A stretch of 64,000 nucleotides of DNA from JBHOQX01 sp042408595 (GTDB taxonomy: Bacteria; Chloroflexota; Chloroflexia; Chloroflexales; Roseiflexaceae). The notes beneath the pieces were generated by a model. That model was not told the origin of the DNA. It saw only the letters and a list, made by a program, of their open reading frames with translations, and made no database searches. Shown piece after piece: positions 52,078 through 61,883 of this stretch. Numbering within the stretch: position 1 is the first letter of the stretch; each line of letters begins with the position of its first letter. The DNA is taken from assembly GCA_042408595.1 (NCBI GenBank), contig JBHOQX010000129.1, forward strand, positions 76,999-140,998. Reading direction: 5' to 3'. A program made the position numbers and the translations under genes.

Positions 52078-52659
52078 CTACGATGCCGCCCGAAAGCACC
52101 CCGCCAGGTGGTCGTTCACCATGCCAACGCTCTGCATAAAGGCGTAGACGATGGTCGAGCCGACAAACGTGAAGCCGCGCCGCGCCAGCGCTTTCGAGAG
52201 GGCGTCCGACTCGGGGGTACGGGCCGGCACGTCCGCCGGGGTGGCGGGCGCGGGCCGGCGCAGCGGCGCCCCGCCGACGAACGACCAGACGAAGGCATCG
52301 AACGAGCCGGCCTCGCGCTGCGCGGCCAGGAACGCCTGGGCGTTGCGTACCGCGGCGGCGATCTTCAGCCGGTTGCGGACGATCCCGGGGTCGGCCAGGA
52401 GGCGGGCGGTGTCCTCCGGGCCGTAGGTGGCGATCCGCGCGGCATCCCAGCCGTCGAAGGCATGGCGGAAGTGCGCGCGCTTGTGCAGGATCGTCCGCCA
52501 AGAGAGGCCAGCCTGGAAGCACTCCAGCATCAGGCGCTCGAACAGCGCCTGGTCGTCGTGGCAGGGCAGGCCCCACTCCTCATCGTGGTAGGCGAGCATC
52601 AGCGGGTCGCCGACCTCCCAGAAGCCGCAGCGGCGGAGGTGTGCTGCCATAGTGGTCAT
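52078..52659 (-). CDS. tag: DNA-3-methyladenine glycosylase I
   Basis: 193 residues from ATG at 52659 (a second ATG three codons in is possible). Tag signatures: RCGFWEVGDPLMLAYHDEEWG (zinc and adenine pocket), LFERLMLECFQAGLSWRTIL, FRHAFDGWDAARIATYG, RNRLKIAAAVRNAQAFL, then ALARRGFTFVGSTIVYAFMQ and SVGMVNDHLAGCF. The His and Cys ligands of the zinc snap are in place. It excises 3-methyladenine from alkylated DNA. The upstream spacer contains a hairpin at 52789-52820 but no clear promoter. Confidence 0.92.
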   Translation of the reverse strand: MTTMAAHLRRCGFWEVGDPLMLAYHDEEWGLPCHDDQALFERLMLECFQAGLSWRTILHKRAHFRHAFDGWDAARIATYGPEDTARLLADPGIVRNRLKIAAAVRNAQAFLAAQREAGSFDAFVWSFVGGAPLRRPAPATPADVPARTPESDALSKALARRGFTFVGSTIVYAFMQSVGMVNDHLAGCFRAAS

Positions 52660-52788
52660 GCCCTCTGTCCTGCGGCCGCAGGCGAAAGCGGCAATGCCGG
52701 CGAAAAAACAATGAGACGGCAACCGCTCGGGCGGCTCCGTCTCGACCAGACCCCGATGTGCGATGCCGCAAACGTTGTCTGAAACGTA

Positions 52789-52820
52789 GAGAGGATTGGA
52801 GGGCAGAGCCCTCCCCTCTC
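52789..52820 (-). terminator. Two-part hairpin downstream of the response regulator gene
   Basis: GAGAGG (ATT bulge) GGAGGGC-AGA-GCCCTCC CCTCTC, 13 bp of pairing. It lies about 100 nt past the response regulator stop. The core stem matches the one at 26558-26576. No T-run. Confidence 0.4.
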
Positions 52821-52915
52821 CTGGGTTCCCGCCGCGCGGTCGGGCGCGAGGGGGCAGGATCGCTTTTAAGGGACTGCAGCCCCGACACCCTGCCAGGAGC
52901 GTCGCAGCGGGACCC

Positions 52916-53308
52916 TCAGGCGCTGACGGCCAACTCCCGCGGCAGCAGGCCGCGCGCCACCTCGACAAACTCGTCCATGAAGAACGGCTTGGCGATGAAC
53001 TTCGAGACGCCGGCCCGCTTTGCGTTGCGCCGTACCTCGGCGGTGTCGTAGGCGGTGAACAGCACCATCGGCGCCGTCGCCCCCTCGGCCTTGAGCGAAG
53101 AGATCAACTCCAGCCCGTTGCGCCCGCGCAGATTGTAGTCCGTCATCACCAGATCGTACGGCTGTGCGCGCCAGAGATCGAGCGCCTCGTCCGTTGAATA
53201 GGCGATATCCACCTCGTGCGCCATGCCCAGGCCGCGCATGGCGGCTTTGAGGATGTACGAGATATTGCCGTCGTCTTCGACCAGGAGGATTCGCGGAACG
53301 CCTGCCAT
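52916..53308 (-). CDS. Single-domain response regulator (CheY-like receiver)
   Basis: 130 residues from ATG at 53308 with GGAGGGAG upstream. Receiver motifs: acidic pair ED-D (ILLVEDDGN), phospho-acceptor Asp57 (LVMTDYNLRGRNG), Thr in VLFTAYD and Lys in FIAKPF. There is no output domain; only a short C-terminal helix follows. It probably signals by protein-protein contact or phosphorelay. No histidine kinase is nearby. It is divergent from the hydantoinase-like gene across a palindromic promoter. Confidence 0.9.
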   Translation of the reverse strand: MAGVPRILLVEDDGNISYILKAAMRGLGMAHEVDIAYSTDEALDLWRAQPYDLVMTDYNLRGRNGLELISSLKAEGATAPMVLFTAYDTAEVRRNAKRAGVSKFIAKPFFMDEFVEVARGLLPRELAVSA

Positions 53309-53358
53309 GACTCCCTCCCTCAGGTACTGGCCGCCCCGCGCCCCATTGCACGGGAACC

Positions 53359-53370
53359 TATGGTACCATA
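53359..53370. promoter_or_regulatory. Palindromic bidirectional extended -10 (TATGGTACCATA)
   Basis: The 12-bp perfect palindrome reads TGG-TACCAT on both strands, so it can serve the response regulator (minus; 52-nt spacing to ATG) and the hydantoinase-like gene (plus). A further AG-TACAAT at 53380-53385 points to the plus-strand gene, 13 nt from its ATG. Confidence 0.5.
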
Positions 53371-53398
53371 CGAGCATAGTACAATTCAAGTTACGATT

Positions 53399-55111
53399 AT
53401 GTCATTACAGGATGATCGCAAGCCGGCGGAGGCGGTCGACCCGATCAGCCTGGAGGTCTTCCGCCACCGGTGCAGCGCCATCGCCGAGGAGATGGGCACG
53501 GCCCTGGGCCGCAGCGCGCTCTCGGCGAACATCAAAGAGCGGCGCGATTTCTCCTGCGCGGTGTTCGACGCCGCCGGGCGGATGGTGGCGCAGGCGGCGC
53601 ATATCCCGGTGCACCTCGGCGCGATGCCCCGCTCGGTCGCGGCCGCGCTGGCGCGCTTCCGCCTCGATCCAGGCGATGTTGTGCTGTTGAACGATCCCTA
53701 CGCCGGCGGCTCGCACTTGCCCGATTTTACGACCGTCGCGCCGGTGTATCTCGGGGACAACGGCCGACGGCCGACGGATGAACGCCAGCCGTCCCCACCG
53801 CACGGCCGTGAGCAGCGCGAACAACCAGCGGTCGTCCGTCGTCGGTCATCCGTCGTCGGTCGGCGCACGCCCGCCCTGCTCGGCTACACCGCCACCCGCG
53901 CGCACCACGCCGACATCGGCGGGATGGCCCCCGGCTCGATGCCGATGAGCCGCGAGTTGCTGCAGGAGGGGCTCGTCATCCCGCCGGTGAAGCTCCTGGA
54001 GCGCGGGCGACTGAACGAGGGGCTGCTGGCGCTGATCTGCGCCAACTCGCGCACCGGCGACGAGCGCCGCGGCGACCTGGCGGCGCAGCTCGCCTGCCAC
54101 CGCATCGGGGCGGCGCGGCTGGCGGAGCTGGCCGGACAGCGCGGGGCGGCCTGGCTCAGCCGCCACATGGAGGCGCTGCTGCGCTACGGCGAGCGACACA
54201 TGCGGGCGCTGCTGGCATCCCTGCCAGACGGCGTGTATCGCTTCGAGGATTGGCTGGACGATGACGGCTGCGGCTCCGGCCCGCTCCCGATTCGGGTCGC
54301 GATCACCATTCGCGGCGACCGCGCGGTGGTCGATTTCGCCGGCACCGCGCCGCAGTGCCGCGGCCCGTTGAACGCCCCGCGCGCCGTCACCGAGTCCGCC
54401 GTGTTCTACTGCTTTCGCTGCCTGGCCCCGGCCGACATGCCCGAGTCCGCGGGGGCCTTCGCGCCGCTCGAGATTCGCGTGCCGGAGGGGAGCATCCTCG
54501 CGCCGCGCCCGCCCGCGCCGGTGGCCGGCGGCAATGTCGAAACCTCGCAGCGGGTGGTGGATGCCGTGTTCGGCGCGCTGGCCCAGGCCGCACCCGGCCG
54601 CATCCCCGCCGCCTCCTCCGGGACGATGAACAACTGGACGTTCGGCGGGGTGGATGGGCGCGGCGCACCGTTCGCCTACTACGAGACGCTCGGCGGCGGC
54701 ATGGGCGCCCGCCCGGATGCCGACGGCCTGGACGCGGTGCAGGTGCATATGACCAATACGCTGAACACGCCGGTCGAAGTGCTGGAGCGCCGCTACCCAG
54801 TGCGCGTCCGCCAGTATGCCATCCGGCGCGGCTCGGGCGGGGCGGGCGCGCGGCGCGGCGGCGACGGGCTGGTGCGCGAGGTCGAGTTCCTCGTGCCGGC
54901 CACCGCCACGCTGCTCGGCGAGCGGCGCACCCTTGGGCCGTACGGCCTCCACGGCGGGCAGCCGGGCGCACCCGGCCGCAACACGTTGCTGCACCCCGGC
55001 GGCCGCGAGGAGCGCCTGCCCGGCAAGGCGACCGTGGAGATCGAGGCCGGGGCCGCGCTGCGGATCGAAACGCCGGGAGGCGGCGGGTTCGGCGCCGGCC
55101 CGACCGAATGA
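53399..55111 (+). CDS. Hydantoinase B/oxoprolinase family protein with repeat-encoded insert
   Basis: 570 residues from ATG at 53399. HyuB features: DPISLEVFRHRCSAIAEEMG, LGRSALSANIKERRDFSC, HIPVHLGAMPRSV, LLNDPYAGGSHLPDFT, ATRAHHADIGGMAPGSMP, then VDFAGTAPQCRGPLNAPRAV, VAGGNVETSQRVVDAVFGAL and a C-terminal GGGGFG. These subunits hydrolyse hydantoins or 5-oxoproline with ATP together with HyuA; no hyuA is in the window. Between YLGDNG and LLGYTATRAHH lie about 35 extra, Arg/Pro-rich residues encoded by the 7-mer arms at 53756-53865. Confidence 0.87.
   Translation: MSLQDDRKPAEAVDPISLEVFRHRCSAIAEEMGTALGRSALSANIKERRDFSCAVFDAAGRMVAQAAHIPVHLGAMPRSVAAALARFRLDPGDVVLLNDPYAGGSHLPDFTTVAPVYLGDNGRRPTDERQPSPPHGREQREQPAVVRRRSSVVGRRTPALLGYTATRAHHADIGGMAPGSMPMSRELLQEGLVIPPVKLLERGRLNEGLLALICANSRTGDERRGDLAAQLACHRIGAARLAELAGQRGAAWLSRHMEALLRYGERHMRALLASLPDGVYRFEDWLDDDGCGSGPLPIRVAITIRGDRAVVDFAGTAPQCRGPLNAPRAVTESAVFYCFRCLAPADMPESAGAFAPLEIRVPEGSILAPRPPAPVAGGNVETSQRVVDAVFGALAQAAPGRIPAASSGTMNNWTFGGVDGRGAPFAYYETLGGGMGARPDADGLDAVQVHMTNTLNTPVEVLERRYPVRVRQYAIRRGSGGAGARRGGDGLVREVEFLVPATATLLGERRTLGPYGLHGGQPGAPGRNTLLHPGGREERLPGKATVEIEAGAALRIETPGGGGFGAGPTE
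53756..53865 (+). repeat. Inverted 7-mer arms inside the hydantoinase B-like gene
   Basis: Left GACAACG, GCCGACG, GCCGACG, GATGAAC (53756-53783); 47-nt spacer; right GTCGTCC, GTCGTCG, GTCATCC, GTCGTCG, GTCGGCG (53831-53865). The arms share CGACGGATGA in inverted orientation. Confidence 0.85.
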
Positions 55112-55181
55112 CCGGCTGGGCCGCCGTGAGCAGCTCGTTGGAACGAGGTGGGCGGCGGCGCCCTGTGCCACCCAGATATGC

Positions 55182-55187
55182 TATAAT
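55182..55187 (+). promoter_or_regulatory. Extended -10 (TGC-TATAAT) for the GT2 gene
   Basis: ATATGC-TATAAT, leader about 60 nt, with three 7-mers (55198-55218) inside it. Confidence 0.6.
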
Positions 55188-55197
55188 CGCCGGCCTG

Positions 55198-55218
55198 TGT
55201 CGATCTGCGATGTGCGAT
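55198..55218 (+). repeat. Three 7-mers in the leader of the GT2 gene
   Basis: TGTCGAT, CTGCGAT, GTGCGAT. Confidence 0.6.
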
Positions 55219-55252
55219 CGAGCAAGCTGCAATTCCGTTCAAGGCGGATCGA

Positions 55253-56014
55253 ATGGAGCGGCCCAGCATTTCGGCGTTTTTTCCGGCATATAACGACGGC
55301 GGTACGATCGGCAGCCTCGTGGTGACGACCCTCAGCACTCTGGCGGAGCTCACCGATGACTATGAGGTGATCGTCGTCGAGAACGGCAGCACCGACTACA
55401 CCGTCGAGGTGCTGGAGGCGCTGGCCGCACAGTACGACCGCTTCCGTTACCTGTCGTTCCGCGAGCCGCTCGGCTACGGCGGCGCGCTGCGGGTGGGCTT
55501 CGCCGCGTGCACCAAAGACCTGATCTTCTACACCGACGGCGACGCGCAATACGACCCGCGCGAGATCAAGCTGCTCCTGCCGGCGATGACCGAGGGTGTG
55601 GACGTGGTCAACGGCTGGAAGATCGACCGGAGCGACCCGCTGCATCGCAAGATCATCGGCCGGATGTACCATCACATTGTGAAGGCCATGTTCGGTTTCA
55701 AGCTGCGCGATGTCGATTGCGACTTTCGCCTCATCCGCCGCGAGATTCTGGATACGATCCAGCTGACCTCCGACAGCGGCACGATCTGTCTGGAGCTGGT
55801 CAAGAAGCTGCAGGACGCCGGGTATGTCTTCGCCGAGGTGCCGGTGCACCACTACCACCGCTCCTACGGCAAGAGCCAGTTCTTCAACTTCCCGCGCCTC
55901 TGGCGCACCGGCGTGCAGTTGCTCGGCCTGTGGTGGGCGCTGGTGCTGCGGCGCGAGCATATGCGTCGGAAGAAGGTAAGGCGGCGAGCATCGGCTGTAC
56001 GGATAGAGGATTGA
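55253..56014 (+). CDS. GT2-family glycosyltransferase (dolichol/undecaprenyl-phosphate sugar synthase-like)
   Basis: 253 residues. GT-A fold: ISAFFPAYNDGGTIGSLV, YEVIVVENGSTDYTVEVLE, LGYGGALRVGF, the metal-binding D-x-D in FYTDGDAQYDPREIKLLL, DVDCDFRLIRREI, and VPVHHYHRSYGKSQFFNF. Pattern closest to DPM1-like polyprenyl-phosphate glycosyltransferases. It could make the lipid-linked sugar used by GT39/GT87 enzymes in this window. A C-terminal hydrophobic stretch (VQLLGLWWALVL) may touch the membrane. The last codons and stop lie in the 7-mer tract. Confidence 0.87.
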   Translation: MERPSISAFFPAYNDGGTIGSLVVTTLSTLAELTDDYEVIVVENGSTDYTVEVLEALAAQYDRFRYLSFREPLGYGGALRVGFAACTKDLIFYTDGDAQYDPREIKLLLPAMTEGVDVVNGWKIDRSDPLHRKIIGRMYHHIVKAMFGFKLRDVDCDFRLIRREILDTIQLTSDSGTICLELVKKLQDAGYVFAEVPVHHYHRSYGKSQFFNFPRLWRTGVQLLGLWWALVLRREHMRRKKVRRRASAVRIED

Positions 56015-56048
56015 GGGTAGAGGATGGAGCACCGACGATAGAGGGTTG
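56000..56048 (+). repeat. Seven contiguous 7-mers across the stop of the GT2 gene
   Basis: CGGATAG, AGGATTG, AGGGTAG, AGGATGG, AGCACCG, ACGATAG, AGGGTTG in exact register. The TGA stop (56012-56014) spans units 2-3, so the tract encodes the protein's last residues. Confidence 0.85.
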
Positions 56049-56092
56049 ATGACGCGCTACTCTTGCCCCTGTCCTCCGTCCCAAACCGACCT

Positions 56093-57088
56093 ATGAACAC
56101 CTCCGACATCTCCTTCCGTGGCGCGAATGTGCTGATCACCGGTGGCCTGGGCTTTATCGGCGCCAACCTGGCGCACCGGCTGGCCGATCAAGGCGCGCGC
56201 GTCACCCTGGTCGACTCGCTCATCCCGATCTACGGTGGCAACCTGCGCAACATCGCCGGGATCGAGGACCGTGTGCGTGTCAACATCGCCGATGTGCGCG
56301 ATGAGTACTCGATGGACTACCTGGTGCAGGGGCAGGATCTCCTGTTCAACCTGGCCGGGCAGACTTCGCACCTCGATTCGATGAGCGACCCGTATACCGA
56401 CCTGGAGATCAATTGCCGCGCTCAGCTCTCGATCCTCGAAGCCTGCCGCAAACACAACCCAAAGCTCAAGCTAGTCTACGCCTCGACGCGCCAGATCTAC
56501 GGCAAGCCCGACTATCTGCCGGTGGACGAGCGCCACCTGCTGCATCCGGTGGATGTGAACGGCATCAACAAGATGGCTGGCGAGTGGTACCATATCCTGT
56601 ACAACAACGTCTACGGCATTCGCGCCTGCGCCCTGCGCCTGACCAACACCTACGGCCCGCGGATGCGCGTCAAGGACGCCCGCCAGACCTTCCTCGGCAT
56701 CTGGATCAAGCAACTGATCGACGGCCAGCCGATCAAGGTCTTCGGCGACGGCACGCAGATTCGCGATTTCAACTATGTGGACGACGTGGTGGACGCGCTG
56801 CTGCTGGCCGCGGCGGACCCGGCCGCCGACGGACAGATTTTCAACCTCGGCAGCGATGAGACGATCAACCTGCGCGACCTGGCGGCGCTCATGGTCGAGA
56901 TCAACGGGGCGGGCAGCTACCAACTTGTGCCCTTCCCGCCCGACCGCAAGGCGATCGATATCGGCGACTATTATGCCGACTACCGGCTCATCCAGGGCCG
57001 CCTCGGCTGGCGCCCGCGCGTCCCGCTCCGCGATGGCCTGGCGCGCACCCTGGCGTTCTACCGCGAGGAGCGGGAGTTTTACTGGTGA
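56093..57088 (+). CDS. NAD-dependent epimerase/dehydratase (extended SDR)
   Basis: 331 residues from ATG at 56093. Rossmann motif VLITGGLGFIGANLAHRLAD, LVDSLIPIYGGNL, FNLAGQTSHLDSMSDPYTDL, STRQIYGKPDYLPVDE, RLTNTYGPRMRVKD, GDGTQIRDFNYVDDVVDAL. Extended SDR of the nucleotide-sugar epimerase/dehydratase group. The usual catalytic Y-x3-K is NGINK here, so the Tyr is Asn. It may be a reduced-activity or differently wired enzyme. It sits between GT2 and DegT genes and likely acts on a nucleotide-activated sugar. Confidence 0.87.
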   Translation: MNTSDISFRGANVLITGGLGFIGANLAHRLADQGARVTLVDSLIPIYGGNLRNIAGIEDRVRVNIADVRDEYSMDYLVQGQDLLFNLAGQTSHLDSMSDPYTDLEINCRAQLSILEACRKHNPKLKLVYASTRQIYGKPDYLPVDERHLLHPVDVNGINKMAGEWYHILYNNVYGIRACALRLTNTYGPRMRVKDARQTFLGIWIKQLIDGQPIKVFGDGTQIRDFNYVDDVVDALLLAAADPAADGQIFNLGSDETINLRDLAALMVEINGAGSYQLVPFPPDRKAIDIGDYYADYRLIQGRLGWRPRVPLRDGLARTLAFYREEREFYW

Positions 57089-57157
57089 CATTGGCGCAGA
57101 AGAAGAGTGCTCCCCTTCTGGCCCGCTCCTTGTCTCCACAACCACGAGGTTCAATTG

Positions 57158-58279
57158 ATGGAATGGAGCGTGCCGTTCGGCGATCTCAAACGCCAGCACG
57201 AGGCGCTGCGGCCCGAGCTCGAGGCGGCGGCGGCGCGAGTGCTCGCCAGCGGCTGGTACATCCTTGGCCCGGAGGTGCGCGCCTTCGAGGAGGCCTTCGC
57301 TGCGGCTTGCGGCGTGGCGCACTGCGTCAGCGTGGGCAACGGCACCGAAGCGCTCTACCTGGCGCTCGCCGCGCTCGGCGTCGGCCCTGGCGATGAGGTG
57401 ATCACCGTGGCCAACGCCGCGGTCTATGAGCCGCTGACCATCCTGCACACCGGCGCGCGCCCGGTGTTCGTCGATGTGGACGAGCGCACCTGCAACCTCG
57501 ACCCGGCGCTGCTCGAAGCTGCCATTACCCCGCGTACCCGCGCCATCATGCCCGTCCATCTCTATGGCCGGATGGCCGAGATGGACGCGATCATGGCGGT
57601 CGCCGGGCGCTACGATCTGCCGGTGGTCGAGGACTGCGCCCAGGCCCACGGAGCAGCGCTCGGCGGGCGGCGGGCCGGCGCGATCGGGCGCTGCGGCTGC
57701 TTCAGCTTCTACCCGACCAAGAACCTCGGCGCGCTGGGCGACGGCGGAGCGGTGGTGACCGACGACGGCGCGCTGGCCGACCGCCTGCGCCGACTGCGCC
57801 AGTATGGCTGGGAGCGCAAATATTACTCGACCGAGCCGGGCGGTATCAACTCGCGCCTGGACGAGTTGCAGGCAGCGCTGCTGGCGGTCAAGCTGCCGCA
57901 CCTGCCGGCCTGGAACGCGCGCCGCCGCCAGATCGCCGCCCGCTACCACGCGTTGCTCGCCGGCTGCGGGCTGACGCTGCCAGATCCCGGACCGGACGGC
58001 GCGCACGTCTATCACCTGTACGTCGTCCGCCACCCGAAGCGCGACCGATTGCAGGCGGCGCTGCGCGAGCGCGGTATCGCCACCGACATCCACTACCCGC
58101 TGCCGGCTCACCTTCAGCCGGTCTACGCCGGCAAGTTCGCCGCCGCCGGCAGCCTGCCGATCACCGAGCGGCTCGCCCGCGAGGCGCTCTCGCTGCCGAT
58201 GTTCCCCGAGCTCAGCGACGCTGAAGTCGAAGCGGTCGCCGCTGCCGTGCGCGACGCGCTTGGAGCGGTCGGAGGCTAG
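57158..58279 (+). CDS. DegT/DnrJ/EryC1/StrS-type sugar aminotransferase
   Basis: 373 residues from ATG at 57158. WSVPFGDLKRQHEALRPEL, ASGWYILGPEVRAFEEAFA, HCVSVGNGTEALYLALAAL, HLYGRMAEMDAIMAVA, EDCAQAHGAALGGRRAG, PLP lysine in SFYPTKNLGALGDGGAV, RQYGWERKYYSTEPGGINSR. It transfers an amino group to a keto nucleotide-sugar. With the neighbouring epimerase and glycosyltransferases it indicates synthesis of an amino-sugar surface glycan. Confidence 0.9.
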   Translation: MEWSVPFGDLKRQHEALRPELEAAAARVLASGWYILGPEVRAFEEAFAAACGVAHCVSVGNGTEALYLALAALGVGPGDEVITVANAAVYEPLTILHTGARPVFVDVDERTCNLDPALLEAAITPRTRAIMPVHLYGRMAEMDAIMAVAGRYDLPVVEDCAQAHGAALGGRRAGAIGRCGCFSFYPTKNLGALGDGGAVVTDDGALADRLRRLRQYGWERKYYSTEPGGINSRLDELQAALLAVKLPHLPAWNARRRQIAARYHALLAGCGLTLPDPGPDGAHVYHLYVVRHPKRDRLQAALRERGIATDIHYPLPAHLQPVYAGKFAAAGSLPITERLAREALSLPMFPELSDAEVEAVAAAVRDALGAVGG

Positions 58280-58292
58280 AGATGGGAGACGT

Positions 58293-59364
58293 GTGGCACT
58301 GCTGCGAAGAACGTCGATCCCTGGCCCGCTAGGCCATTCCGGCTCCACGTTCGCGCCGGCACCCGGCGATGGAGCCTCGGGCGATCCCGCGTCACCGCTC
58401 ACGGCGTACCCTCGACCGTCTGGCGTGCACGCCTGCACCGCCGCCCTCCAGCACCCGTCCTTCGTCGCGGTGGCCCTCGTCCTGTTCGCCCTGCTGCCCC
58501 GGGTGGTCGCGACGGGCCGCTTCGTGACGGTTGATGAGGGCTACCACTGGTTCGCGCGGGCCGGCCAGTTTCTGCGGGCGGTCCGCGCCCACGAGTGGGG
58601 GGCGACCACGATCATCGGCTATCCCGGCGTCACGACGCTCTGGCTGGGCGCGGGCGGGCAGGCGCTGTACGAGGCGCTGGCGCGCGCTGGCCGGCTTCGC
58701 CATCGGCTTGCTGGTCTGCAACGGTCTGGCGCTGGCGGTGATGGGTTGGGAGATGCACCGCATCTATCTGACGCAGGTGCTGCCCAATATCGACGGGACG
58801 ACGCCGTGGGTCGAGAACCAGACGATCTCGGCCTTCTTCGCCCGGCTGGCCGCCCCGCCGACCGACGGTGAGATCTTCCGCGGCCGGTCGCTCGCCCTGC
58901 TGGGCACGCTCGCGTCGGGGCTGGCCGGGCTGCTCGGCTGCGCGCTGGCGCTCCCGCCGGCCGCGCCGCGTTCTACTGCCTATGCGCTGCAATACGGCCA
59001 ATTCCTGCTGCTGATGGTGCTGGTGGTGCCGGCGGCCTGGATGCACTACGAAACGCTGCTCTTCGTGCCGTTCGCGGCGCTGCTGCTGCACCTGCGCCCG
59101 GGCGGAACGAGCCTGCCGCGAGCCGCGGCGCTGGCCGCCGCCTTCGCGCTCATCGGCTACGGCAACCAGTGGAGTTTCTACGATGGCACGGTGATGGGGG
59201 TGCTGACCGTCGCCGGGGTGTCGTACAAGTTCTACGGCATGCTGCTGCTCGGCGGGGTGATCGTGGCCGAGTTGCTGCCGGGGGTGGTGTGGCTGGTGGA
59301 CGAACGACGGCGGACGCAGGACGGCAGCCAGCCGCACATCATTCGAGGTTCTTCCAACGGGTAG
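58293..59364 (+). pseudogene. Chimeric broken membrane glycosyltransferase: GT39-like start joined out of frame to a GT87-like end
   Basis: From GTG at 58293 (GGGAG upstream) the frame encodes FVAVALVLFALLPRVVATG, FVTVDEGYHWFARAGQFL and IIGYPGVTTLWLGAGGQALY, the first loop of a GT39-type enzyme. Near 58690 the sequence continues in another frame with GLLVCNGLALAVMGWEM, TPWVENQTISAFFARLA, YALQYGQFLLLMVLVVPA and MHYETLLFVPFAALLL, a GT87 (DUF2029)-type C-terminal half. The N-terminal catalytic half of the second and most of the first are missing. A deletion that joined two neighbouring glycosyltransferase genes explains this best; an assembly gap is the alternative. Confidence 0.75.
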
Positions 59365-59399
59365 ATCGCACTTTTGTCGTCGATCGGTCGTCTCTGGCC

Positions 59400-59714
59400 C
59401 TACAGCCCCACCCAAATCTCGCCGTCCTCAACTTTCACCGGATAGACAGGCAGCGGGGTATAGGCTGGCAGAGCGAGCACCTCGCCCGTTTCGATGCTGA
59501 AGCGCGCGCCGTGGAGCGGGCACTCGACCGAGCATTCATCCGGGTCGATACAGCCCTCGGTCAGATTGGCGTATTCGTGGGTGCAGATCGCGCTGGTTGC
59601 ATAAAACCGGCCGTTAATGTGATACAGGGCGATTTCTCGCCCGTGTACCTCATAGCAGCGCATGCTGTTCTCGGGAAGTTCCTCCACGTGCGCCACCCTG
59701 ACGAACTCGGCCAT
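59400..59714 (-). CDS. Rieske [2Fe-2S] ferredoxin-like protein
   Basis: 104 residues from ATG at 59714 with GAGGGG upstream; an upstream open frame is repeat-like. Rieske motifs C-T-H (AICTHEYANLTEG) and C-P-L-H-G (CSVECPLHGARFS) bind the cluster. Length and MAEFVRVAHVEELPENSM start match ferredoxin components of non-heme dioxygenases, and also the Rieske proteins that often sit in suf gene clusters. Last gene of the minus-strand suf group here. An electron-transfer role in Fe-S assembly or a shared dioxygenase is possible. Confidence 0.87.
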   Translation of the reverse strand: MAEFVRVAHVEELPENSMRCYEVHGREIALYHINGRFYATSAICTHEYANLTEGCIDPDECSVECPLHGARFSIETGEVLALPAYTPLPVYPVKVEDGEIWVGL

Positions 59715-59737
59715 GATCCCCTCATTCCACCAAAAAC

Positions 59738-59761
59738 CACGAAGCGCACGAAGCGCACGAG
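59738..59761. repeat. 9-nt tandem repeat upstream of the Rieske gene
   Basis: CACGAAGCG, CACGAAGCG, CACGAG. It lies 24 nt before the start codon on the coding strand, the same class of short phrase repeat but with period 9. Confidence 0.6.
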
Positions 59762-59811
59762 ATCGGCGGCGTAGTCCTTGCCCTTCGCGCGCCTGGTGGT
59801 GAACAGGCACG

Positions 59812-60195
59812 TCAGTTCAAGTCCAGTGCCGCCAGCAGCCCCGCCGGCTCGCCCTCCGGCCAGCCGCTACGCCCGGCCTCCCCGCTCACCACCAGCAGCG
59901 AGGCGAGCGGCGGCACGAAGATGATCTCCACCAGCCCGTCGTCGGTCATCAGGCCGACGCGCTGCACCGGGCCGGGGCGCAGCTTGGCCCACAGCCGCAG
60001 CGACGCCACGCCGATCCGCCCGATGTCCGGCGCGAGCGGCACAAGCGACCGGTCGCTCGCCCAGATGCACTTGCCGTTGATCGTGAACAGCGCCGCGGCG
60101 TCCACGCCCGGATTCTGGCGGATCGCCTCGCGGAGGTACTGCGCGGCGGCGGCGATCTGCTCGGAGGTTACAGCGACCCGGCTTGCTGCTGGCAT
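59812..60195 (-). CDS. Roadblock/LC7-like small protein
   Basis: 127 residues from ATG at 60195 with GGTGGAG upstream. One alpha/beta domain: VAVTSEQIAAAAQYLREAI, VDAAALFTINGKCIWASD, GVASLRLWAKLRPG, VQRVGLMTDDGLVEIIFVPP, LASLLVVSG. The helix-strand order and the I-N-G-K / L-V-V-S pattern resemble roadblock/longin-type GTPase regulators (MglB-like). This is a fold-level guess. It lies between sufB and the Rieske gene on the same strand. Confidence 0.6.
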   Translation of the reverse strand: MPAASRVAVTSEQIAAAAQYLREAIRQNPGVDAAALFTINGKCIWASDRSLVPLAPDIGRIGVASLRLWAKLRPGPVQRVGLMTDDGLVEIIFVPPLASLLVVSGEAGRSGWPEGEPAGLLAALDLN

Positions 60196-60467
60196 GGCTC
60201 CACCTCTGGGCTTTGAGACAACCTGGCAGCGGCGCGCCATCTCGCGGGCCGCTGCCAGCCGATCCTACACCAACGCGGCGCGCCCGCGTGAAGCGGGATG
60301 ATTGCCGCTTTCGAGCGGAATTGTCACCTGCGCTTCGCTGCCAGCAGGAAAGCTTGGGCCGCCGGCTCCGTTGCGGGAGCGGGGTCGGCCGGATGCGCGT
60401 CAACGCTGCCGGAGCTCACCCGGCGGAACGCACGTCGCTGGCGGGTTTCGTCGGCCAGACCTCCCAT

Positions 60468-61883
<1,416 letters not shown>

